DNA from: Ktedonobacterales bacterium
GTDB lineage: Bacteria; Chloroflexota; Ktedonobacteria; Ktedonobacterales; JACDGC01
NCBI GenBank assembly: GCA_013815535.1
Contig: JACDGC010000043.1
Coordinates: 1-13,022, forward strand
Length of the DNA: 13,022 bases
Reading direction: 5' to 3'
This document shows positions 7,240 through 13,022 of the stretch, one piece after another. Each line of letters opens with the position of its first letter. The stretch's first letter is position 1. Position numbers and translations under genes: made by a program. The notes beneath the pieces are model-generated. The model was not told the DNA's origin. It did not search any database and worked only from the letters and a program-made list of their open reading frames with translations.

Positions 7240-8141
7240 CTTATATGTGATACTAGATGGGATCAGGAGTTCATGTTGACAGAGGTGCTCGACAAGGTTA
7301 TTGCTTCACGGTGGAAGCACCTCATGCCTATTTTACGCGCACCCCTTGTTTCTTCCGTTGCTGAGGTGGATATCCACCCTGCACGGCGTACCATCGGCGC
7401 TGAGCGGTATCAGCAGGTACTTGCCCTCGACCAAGCGGGGGGAGATGCAGGAGGACACTGCGCGGCGATTAGGCATCGGGCGACGCATCGTACATCTCTG
7501 GCTTTCTCAAGAACATGGTCCCTGCGCGAAACCCCGCAAACCTCATCGTTGTTCCCTAGACCAGGAATGGGTGCTGACCTACCTCCGCGAGCGATGGGAA
7601 GCCAGTGAACACAATGGAACGGTGTTGTGGGAAGAGTTGCAAGCACAGGGCTACCACGGCTCCATGCGTAGCGTGTATCGTCGCCTGGCCTCGTGGCGAC
7701 CACGGTATCAACGTCGCATCGTGGCGCACAATCGCCTTCCGTTGCCTCCCCGTTAATGTCGCCCCCAGTCGGGTTGTGGGGTGGATCATTGCTCGCCCCG
7801 AGACGCTCACGACCCACGACCAGCAGCGCTGAGCGCCGCTGTGCGAAGCCGATGCGTCGATTCATCTGCCGTGTCAAGTGATGCAGGGTCGGTTGGTGAT
7901 GATGCGGCAGCATACCCCAGAGCCGTTGGATGATTGGCTCGTCCAAGTGCAAGCATCTGGCTTGGCTCCGCTCATGGCCTTTGCCCGCAGCGTCGCACGG
8001 GACAAAGCGGCCATCAGCGCCGGATTGACACTGCCCTTTAGGACGGGGTCTGTAGAAGGGCAGATCCACAAACTCAAACTCATCAAACGACAAGCCGCCC
8101 TCTGCTACCTGCAGCATCTCATGCTCGGCGAGGGTGCTTGA
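7240..8141 (+). pseudogene. ISL3-family transposase remnant, frameshifted
   Basis: C-terminal half of an ISL3-type transposase, spread over three frames. Frame 1 (about 7240-7440) holds TRWDQEFMLTEVLDKV, a degenerate form of the DRWHLLxNL motif, then GAERYQQVLALDQAG. At the G6 tract 7437-7442 the homology jumps to frame 2 (about 7440-7755), with the inserted helix-turn-helix (ARRLGIGRRIVHLWL), then LDQEWVLTYLRERWEASEHN and LWEELQAQGYHGSMRSVYRR. Between about 7740 and 7770 it jumps to frame 3, with VVGWIIARPETL, a TGA at 7830-7832, then EPLDDWLVQVQASGLAPLMA, and GSVEGQIHKLKLIKRQ with the DDE Glu (codon 8055-8057). It ends at TGA 8139-8141. The zinc finger and first catalytic part are missing, so the copy is also 5'-truncated. 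I saw no terminal inverted repeats or target duplication. It cannot be active. Confidence 0.85.
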
Positions 8142-8194
8142 TGTGCTCGTTGGCGTCTCCGCGTAGGTAAATAACGGGGACGAACACCGATATG

Positions 8195-8850
8195 CTACAC
8201 ACGCATTTGGCTGAGCAAAATACGGTCGAGATTCGTCTCCCGTGCCCAGCGCTTCAGCGCGATGAATGCACGGGAATCCAGGGGGAGTGCATAGCGCGCA
8301 CGCGGGTGACGGGCAGCAACTGCTTGTCCAATCACCCGTGCGACCACCGCTGGACCCGATGCGCGCTGGTAGGAATTCCGGAGGAGCTGGGTAAAAGAGG
8401 CCGCCAAGGTGCGATACTCCTCAGGCCGCTGAACGGCATCCAAGGAATCAAGCGCTACCCCATCGAACTCGGTCTTGATCGCGCCAGGCTCGATCAGAAC
8501 TACCTGAATCCCCACGTGAGCCACTTCCAAACGTAAGGCATCCGATAATGCCTCAACCGCATGTTTGGAAGCGGCATACCAGCCGGCCAAGGGTGTGCTG
8601 ACTTTCCCGGCGACCGACGATAAGTTGATGATCCGTCCGCTTCGTTGGGCGCGCATGAGGGGCAAGACCTGTTGGGTCATGGCGGCTAATCCAAACACAT
8701 TGACCGCGAACTCGTGGCGTGCTTGGGTAAGAGAAACCTCTTCGAGGGTGCCATACAGACCATATCCCGCGCCATTAATGAGCACATCGAGCCGCTTTTC
8801 GCGCTGCATGATCTGTTCGAGTGCCAGAGGAATGGCTGCGTCATCCGCTA
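8195..8850 (-). pseudogene. SDR-family oxidoreductase, N-terminally truncated
   Basis: About 218 residues of a classical short-chain dehydrogenase/reductase. Present: RLDVLINGAGYGLYGTLEEV (NGAG in place of the usual NNAG), the catalytic Ser in RIINLSSVAGK, Tyr (codon 8578-8576) and Lys (8566-8564) in GWYAASKHAVEAL, and VVLIEPGAIKTEFDG. The C-terminal end resembles SDRs of about 270-280 residues. Missing: the first 55-60 residues with the TGxxxGIG cofactor loop. Homology starts at about ADDAAIPLALEQI (8850). Upstream of that the frame stays open to 9292 (ATG) or 9295 (TTG), but this stretch is only the antisense of a TetR gene fragment and has no ribosome binding site. Without its Rossmann glycine loop the product should not bind NAD(P). 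Most likely a relic left by a deletion. Confidence 0.8.
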
Positions 8851-9280
8851 TTTCGGCTCGAAAGCGCGCCTCTTTACTGCGGCGGTGACCGACGCTTTTG
8901 ATCTCCGTCCCCTGTTGGGCGAACTGGGACCAGCCACAGTCGCATCTCGCTCGCAGCTGGGAGCAGGGTTGGCGCGTTATCTGATGCGTGATGCCGCAGA
9001 CGTCGAGTTTTATCCGTTGCTCGCCCTCTTGCGGTCCACACCCTCGCCACAAGGGGCCATATTGTTGCGTCAGGGTCTTGAGGAGCGCTTCATTCAAACG
9101 CTCGCGGACTATATAGGAGACGATGGGGCGAGCTTGCGTGCTAGCGTGGTAGCCGCGATGCTGCTCGGACTGGCGGTGACGCAAGAGGTAATTGGTGCCG
9201 AACCACTGGCGCATGCTGATAGTGAACTCTTGGTGAATCTGATTGCTCCGGTATTGCAACGGATAATCGATGGTGAGTGA
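8840..9280 (+). pseudogene. TetR-family regulator, N-terminally truncated
   Basis: About 146 residues of a TetR-type repressor. Homology begins within the end of the DNA-binding domain (VIRYFGSKARLFTAAVTDAF, where intact members read x-IxRYFGSKExLF). It continues through the all-helical ligand-binding domain (LLALLRSTPSPQGAILLRQG, LRASVVAAMLLGLAVTQEVI) to TGA 9278-9280. The first 45 or so residues, containing the recognition helix, are absent. The frame is open leftward to about 8714, but that part is antisense to the SDR gene and does not resemble TetR. The fragment lies head-to-head with the SDR fragment, overlapping by about 10 bp at 8840-8850. This is the layout expected of a divergent regulator/target pair whose promoter region and both gene starts were deleted. 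Confidence 0.8.
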
Positions 9281-9420
9281 GATGCACGGCATCAATGCGA
9301 TTGATTAACCACATTGCCAAAAGGGGACACGCTCCCTAATCCCCTCAATACCAGCCTGTCACTCTACTGCCCAAGCAACCTCCACCAAATGGATCGCAGA
9401 GCCTGGCTGCGCAGTTTGAT

Positions 9421-9434
9421 GACGATGCATCGTC
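9421..9434. repeat. 14-bp perfect palindrome
   Basis: GACGATGCATCGTC reads the same on both strands. It lies in the 250-bp gap between the TetR fragment (stop 9280) and the end of the propeller lipoprotein gene (9539). No promoter or gene around it supports an operator role, and chance is possible. Apart from this palindrome and the terminator at 9450-9494, I see nothing in 9281-9538. Confidence 0.3.
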
Positions 9435-9449
9435 GTGGTGATGGCGGCG

Positions 9450-9494
9450 AAAAACGACCCCGGAAGAAGCGCTTTTGGCTCCTTGCGGGGTCGT
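9450..9494 (-). terminator. Intrinsic terminator of the propeller lipoprotein gene
   Basis: Perfect 9-bp inverted repeat ACGACCCCG (9454-9462) / CGGGGTCGT (9486-9494). Read on the minus strand, the stem ends in TTTTTC (A-run 9450-9454 on the plus strand). It starts 45 nt beyond the stop codon of the minus-strand gene at 9539. The 23-nt loop is longer than usual, but the position, GC-rich stem and T-run agree with rho-independent termination. Confidence 0.8.
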
Positions 9495-9538
9495 CAGTCG
9501 ATCTGCTGCCTAGGTGATCAGGGGTGTGGCCCCGTCGA

Positions 9539-11074
9539 TTATTTCAGGCCATAGGCGTAGACGTTGCCGCTTTCATCTGGCATGAAGAGGCGACCATTGA
9601 CGACGATGGGGCTTTCCCAGTGGATGCTGCCGATGTTGCCACCTGCCTGCGCGGCTGAACTATCCCACAGGGTCTTGCCTGTGGCGGGATCGAGCCCCAA
9701 GATTTTGCCGCTGGTCGCCAGATAGAGCACGCCGCCCGCGAGCACAGGCGAGTTGGATTTTTGGTGGATTTGCCAGGCTTGGTGCAGCGTCGTTTTGCCA
9801 GTGCTGTCGGTCTGCACCTGATAGCCAGCGGTATAGCCAGTGACCGCTGCGAGCTCAGACGTGACGAAGACCCACACGGTGCCCTGCGCATCCGTCCACA
9901 CGACGGGTTGCGCAAAGACCAGCAAACCCTTGTTCAACGGCCCCGGTGCGTTGGTCGTTGCAACCTCACCGCCCAGGTGGCTGGGGCCACCCTGGCCGCT
10001 CATGTTTTGGCGATTGATCAGGCGCAGTGTGCCATCTTTGCCGCCTTGCACCAACAGCAGCGGGGTCTTGCTATTGGCGATTTTGGGCAAGAGCGCCGGA
10101 CCTGTGCTGCCGAGGTCCAGGTCGGCATCATTCAACACCGACAGGTTTGCGGGCGTGTAAGAATCGCGCACCTGACTGAGGTCCGGTGCCAACGCAATGA
10201 TGCTGTTGCCCCAACTGGTGCCACCAGCTTTGGCGGGTGTGAGGCTGAAGGACCCATTCCCCGTCACCGCGTAGATGACCCCCGTCTCGGGATCTTGGAC
10301 CATGCCAGGGCGCGACCACATGCCAGCCTTCTCATCCGAGCAGTAGTTGGGATCGCCTTTGTTGGGGCTCAGCAACTCTTTTTTGTCGCTGCAAAGCGCA
10401 TTCCAAATGGCGGGCGTCCCACCTGCCAGCGGCAGTGAAACGACGTGGCCTTCGTAGTGGCCCCCATCACCGAAATAGCCGCTCATGGTGGCATAGAGCC
10501 GATCATTGGCGATGGTCAGCGCTGACGAGCCTTTTTCCACGTTGGTCATCAAGGTCGTGGTGAGCGGCCAACCGTTGCCGGTGATCTCGGTGCCCGTTGC
10601 CGTGTTATATTTGTGGACTTTGCCGTCGAGTCCATAGCTGAAGATCGATTGTTTGTCAGGTGCGATGGCCGGTGACGAATTGGTGACGTTGGGGCCTTTG
10701 GTCGTTTGCTGCCACAGTTGCGCGCCGGTGTTGGCATCCAGGGCGACCAATGCGCCTTTCTTGGTGGTCACATAGATGACCGCGCCAGTCTTCCCACTGG
10801 GCAGGGTCAATGAGCCGATGACGACGGGCGTGGAATCCGCCGGATCGCTCAGCTTCGCCGCCCACAGGCGCTGTAGACCGCCGACCGTGTTGGCCTTGAG
10901 GGTGGCTTCATTCGTGTTGACGCCCGTGTGTTGGGCGCTGCCATCAAACTGGAGCCAATCGTTCGCGCCTGCGGTTGGGTTGGGCGTGAGGGTCGTTGCT
11001 GATGGGGCGGAAACCGATGATCCGCAGCCTGCCAGCAGCACCGCAAAACAGGTCAAGATGAGTGTGCGTCGCAT
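9539..11074 (-). CDS. PQQ-like beta-propeller repeat lipoprotein
   Basis: Predicted exported lipoprotein of 511 residues with a quinoprotein-like beta-propeller fold; function unknown. Signal peptide MRRTLILTCFAVLLAGC ends in a LAGC lipobox (Cys17), followed by a Ser/Thr/Pro-rich linker to about residue 37. The propeller opens with DWLQFDGSAQHTGVN. PQQ-type blades are visible at VIYVTTKKGALVALDANTG and QLWQ (about 99-122), at SIFSYGLDGKVHKYNTATG (143-161), and near the end at GGVLYLATSGKILGLDPATG, with a last blade GRLFMPDESGNVYAYGLK. Such domains can bind PQQ, act as scaffolds (BamB-like), or bind ligands. I see no heme motif or other catalytic signature. Start: a TTG at 11083 is in frame, but GAGGAGA (11090-11084) is too close to it and is 9 nt from ATG 11074. 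It lies 93 bp after galT on the same strand and has its own terminator. Confidence 0.85.
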   Translation of the reverse strand: MRRTLILTCFAVLLAGCGSSVSAPSATTLTPNPTAGANDWLQFDGSAQHTGVNTNEATLKANTVGGLQRLWAAKLSDPADSTPVVIGSLTLPSGKTGAVIYVTTKKGALVALDANTGAQLWQQTTKGPNVTNSSPAIAPDKQSIFSYGLDGKVHKYNTATGTEITGNGWPLTTTLMTNVEKGSSALTIANDRLYATMSGYFGDGGHYEGHVVSLPLAGGTPAIWNALCSDKKELLSPNKGDPNYCSDEKAGMWSRPGMVQDPETGVIYAVTGNGSFSLTPAKAGGTSWGNSIIALAPDLSQVRDSYTPANLSVLNDADLDLGSTGPALLPKIANSKTPLLLVQGGKDGTLRLINRQNMSGQGGPSHLGGEVATTNAPGPLNKGLLVFAQPVVWTDAQGTVWVFVTSELAAVTGYTAGYQVQTDSTGKTTLHQAWQIHQKSNSPVLAGGVLYLATSGKILGLDPATGKTLWDSSAAQAGGNIGSIHWESPIVVNGRLFMPDESGNVYAYGLK

Positions 11075-11167
11075 ATATGCCAATCTCCTCGTTCGCTTTA
11101 GATTTGGAGAAAGACACCGCGCAAGAACATCACCACTTTATGGTTGAGATGTAGACGGGGCGAGCGT

Positions 11168-12079
11168 TCACGCCATCGCGGCCCGCAACTCAGCGGCCTT
11201 GGCATCGGGGACGGCGTCGTTCAGCCACAGGCCGAAGGCTGATTCAGAACTGGCGGCGAACTTGAGCTTACCCGGGGCGCGCCCAACGGGAAGCAACTCG
11301 ATGTGGAAATGGTAGCGTGGGTCACCCAATTGATGCAGCGCCAGCATATAGGGCATCGGGGCCTCGAAGACGCTGTTATAGGCGCGCACGACACGCAGCA
11401 GCGCGCTGGCAAGTTCCTGTGTGGCGTCGCCCCCACGCGGCAGCGCGCCGATGTTGGCGACGTGCGTGCGGCTATACAGATGCACCTCATAGGGATAGCG
11501 TGCCCACTGAGGCACGAACCCCAACCAGTGGGGCGTGTCGATGACCACGCGCGGCCCCACGGCCTCTTCCGCCAATATTTGGCAGAGCAGGCACGCGCCA
11601 TCGTGGTCATGGGCTGCTGCGATCTCGGCCATTTCGCGGTCGATGGTGGGGGGAAGGAATGCCACGCCATAGGTCTGGCCGTGGGGATGGCTCTGCGTCT
11701 GCCCGATGGCGGCCCCGGCGTTCTCGAAGGTCATGACGCAGGCATAGCGGGCGCTCAAGTCGAGGTAGACCTGCTGCCACAGATCCACGATCTCCGCCAC
11801 TTGGGTTGTCCCCAGGTCAACGAAACTGAGATGATGCTCGCGGGCATAGAGTAAGACGTAGCATTCCCCCACAGGCGGGCGTAGCGGCGGGAAATCATTG
11901 GGCCGTGCCCAGGTCGCCGCACCCGCTGGCCATTCGCCCCGCGCCACCGCAGCACAAAAGGGGCATTCGGTGGCGCCTTCGCGGCGATTCATGCGCCCCG
12001 GCGTCTGCACCACCACCGTCCCGAGCAGCGGATTGCGAATGAGTCGCTGGCCAGGTACCTGCTCTGCTGTCTCGCTCAT
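11168..12079 (-). CDS. galT: Galactose-1-phosphate uridylyltransferase
   Basis: Leloir-pathway enzyme that transfers UMP from UDP-glucose to galactose-1-phosphate; cytoplasmic, 303 residues, somewhat shorter than E. coli GalT. Seen: zinc-site cysteines in ECPFC (39-42) and a second pair in GACLLCQ (163-166), and the hallmark FENAGAAIGQTQSHPHGQTY, where the central HPH (131-133) carries the nucleophilic His that is uridylylated. Also seen are the C-terminal HIT-like part YHFHIELLP (257-264) and SESAFGLWLNDAVPDAKA at the end. Start: ATG 12079 with GGAG (12092-12089) 9 nt upstream; an in-frame TTG at 12118 is less likely. No galK, galE or galM is in the window, so the gene is isolated from the rest of the pathway here. 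It is divergent from the hydrolase gene at 12150. Confidence 0.93.
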   Translation of the reverse strand: MSETAEQVPGQRLIRNPLLGTVVVQTPGRMNRREGATECPFCAAVARGEWPAGAATWARPNDFPPLRPPVGECYVLLYAREHHLSFVDLGTTQVAEIVDLWQQVYLDLSARYACVMTFENAGAAIGQTQSHPHGQTYGVAFLPPTIDREMAEIAAAHDHDGACLLCQILAEEAVGPRVVIDTPHWLGFVPQWARYPYEVHLYSRTHVANIGALPRGGDATQELASALLRVVRAYNSVFEAPMPYMLALHQLGDPRYHFHIELLPVGRAPGKLKFAASSESAFGLWLNDAVPDAKAAELRAAMA

Positions 12080-12149
12080 CAGCGTTGGCTCCGTTCTGGT
12101 GTAAAATGGAGGACACAATCCCAGGAGTTCAAGGGAAGGATGGCATCAT
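12080..12149. promoter_or_regulatory. Divergent intergenic region, galT / hydrolase
   Basis: This 70-bp gap must hold promoters for both divergent genes. On the plus strand TAAAAT (12102-12107) matches a -10 box at five of six bases, but no good -35 lies at the right distance. AAGGGAAGGA (12131-12140), 9 nt before ATG 12150, is the hydrolase ribosome binding site. On the minus strand TTGAAC (12132-12127) is a possible -35 without a good -10. The assignment rests mostly on gene layout. Confidence 0.35.
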
Positions 12150-13022
12150 ATGGCTCGTGTTTGGCAACGGCTGATGACCCTTGGTCGCCAGCCGCGCATG
12201 CTTGTCTCGGTGGCGGTGTTGATGGGCTTGCTGGCGGTCTATGCGGTGGCCTTTGGGCAAGTGCGCGGCGCTGAAGCGCACCTCACCCGCCAGCAGTTTA
12301 TCATATCGGGCAGCGTCCCGACGCCGGTGCTGCGCCTCTCCCCCACAGTGCCGCAGGGCAATGTCATCGCCATCATCGTGCATGGCTATTCTGGCAGCAA
12401 AGAGTTGATGATTGGCTTTGGCATCGCCCTCGCTCACAGCGGCATTCCCAGCTATCTGCTCGATCTTCCTGGGCATGGTGCCTCAGCGGTTCCCTTTGCG
12501 ACCACCACCGTTGACAACCGCAACCCGCAGCTCGAGACGGCCCTCGCGGAAGTCGTTGACTATGCTCGCGCTCATAGCGCGGTGGCGCAGCCGCAGATCA
12601 TGCTCATTGGTCATTCCCTTGGAACGCAGGTGGTGGGTGAATATGTGCTGCACCAGCCCACCTCCGCCATCGCGGCGACGGTGCTCATTTCGCCCGTGCT
12701 GGCCGATCTGCCGACCATTACTCAGCCAGCGAATCTGCTCATCATGTATGGCGAACATGATCTTGCGGGCATCATCCCCCTGGCCCACCAGCTTTTCGTT
12801 GCGGGGTGTGCGGGCCAAAGCAGCAGCGATAGTCCGGGGGCTGACAACGCATTTCAGGCGTGTGGCGTCGCGGGGGGCGGTGCCGCGCGGCGATTGGCCG
12901 TCATCCCTGGTGCCAACCACATCACGATTCTGACGGATGCGCGCAGCTATTGGCAGATTCAGCAGTTCATCGGGGCGACTTTCGGGGGCGCCTCGGCCTA
13001 TGACCCTCGCGCAGATGATGGA
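12150..13022 (+). CDS. Membrane-anchored alpha/beta hydrolase (3' partial)
   Basis: Serine hydrolase of the alpha/beta fold, 291 residues visible, running off the window. An N-terminal basic stretch and a hydrophobic segment (about 17-36) look like an uncleaved anchor or signal, placing the catalytic domain outside the cytoplasm. The catalytic set is complete: oxyanion-hole HGYSG (78-82), nucleophile elbow GHSLG with Ser156, Asp204 in MYGEHD, and His257 in PGANHI. LLDLPGHG (103-110) is also typical. The stretch between Asp204 and His257 is unusually long (53 residues) and contains a Gly/Ser-rich insert with two cysteines (Cys220, Cys238). The substrate is unknown; an esterase or lipase-like activity is likely. 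Start ATG 12150 has a purine-rich ribosome binding site 9 nt upstream; an ATG at 12140 is out of frame. Confidence 0.88.
   Translation, partial: MARVWQRLMTLGRQPRMLVSVAVLMGLLAVYAVAFGQVRGAEAHLTRQQFIISGSVPTPVLRLSPTVPQGNVIAIIVHGYSGSKELMIGFGIALAHSGIPSYLLDLPGHGASAVPFATTTVDNRNPQLETALAEVVDYARAHSAVAQPQIMLIGHSLGTQVVGEYVLHQPTSAIAATVLISPVLADLPTITQPANLLIMYGEHDLAGIIPLAHQLFVAGCAGQSSSDSPGADNAFQACGVAGGGAARRLAVIPGANHITILTDARSYWQIQQFIGATFGGASAYDPRADDG

Noticed and set aside
7276..7304. Perfect -35 box TTGACA (7276-7281) with TATTGC 17 bp downstream on the plus strand
   Set aside because: It lies inside the transposase-homologous stretch (LTEVLDKV), the -10 is poor (three of six), and no intact gene follows, so it is probably accidental.
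7437..7442. G6 tract as a programmed frameshift site of an active transposase
   Set aside because: The same gene has another frameshift, a nonsense codon and a missing 5' half, so it is dead regardless.
9314..9517. 67-codon plus-strand open frame between the TetR fragment and the lipoprotein gene
   Set aside because: It runs through the terminator hairpin, has no ribosome binding site, and its composition does not look like protein.
11097..11124. Possible minus-strand promoter TTGCGC / TCTAAA (16-bp spacing) before the propeller lipoprotein gene
   Set aside because: Both boxes are weak, and the predicted transcription start would fall in the ribosome binding site at 11090-11084.

Overview
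The window is about 60% GC and carries no RNA genes or CRISPR arrays. The left end is the 3' end of a respiratory complex I (nuo) operon. Taxonomic inference, low to moderate confidence: a high-GC free-living bacterium, plausibly Chloroflexota (Ktedonobacteria-like). The basis is the style of the NuoLMN proteins, a lipoprotein signal, and an ISL3-type transposase relic of a form I associate with that phylum. No marker in the window proves it.

Layout. (1) 1-4966: nuoL (5' end outside the window), nuoM and nuoN, tightly spaced on the + strand and closed by a strong intrinsic terminator. (2) 4967-5251: an AT-rich patch (about 41% GC over 5041-5220). It holds a 40-codon hydrophobic reading frame with an excellent Shine-Dalgarno sequence, and the same frame stays open beyond its TGA. 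(3) 5252-7169: a minus-strand block made of a candidate promoter, an Lrp/AsnC regulator overlapping an EamA-family exporter by 14 nt, a hairpin, and a YCII-family protein. (4) 7240-9280: a decayed accessory zone. It contains the C-terminal half of an ISL3 transposase with two frameshifts and a nonsense codon, then fragments of an SDR dehydrogenase (minus) and a TetR regulator (plus). These two are joined at their truncated 5' ends, as if one deletion had removed a divergent promoter and both N-termini. (5) 9450-12079: minus-strand galT and a PQQ-propeller lipoprotein, the latter followed by its own terminator. (6) 12150-13022: a divergent, membrane-anchored alpha/beta hydrolase that runs off the window.

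How the genes work together: NuoL, NuoM and NuoN are the proton-pumping membrane subunits of one complex. Lrp plus the EamA transporter look like a regulator-exporter unit. GalT acts in the Leloir galactose pathway, but no galK or galE is present here. The propeller lipoprotein and the hydrolase are envelope proteins without an assignable substrate. I see no convincing new multi-gene system. The points most worth a second look are the small ORF behind the nuo terminator, the SDR/TetR deletion scar, and the cysteine-bearing insert in the hydrolase.
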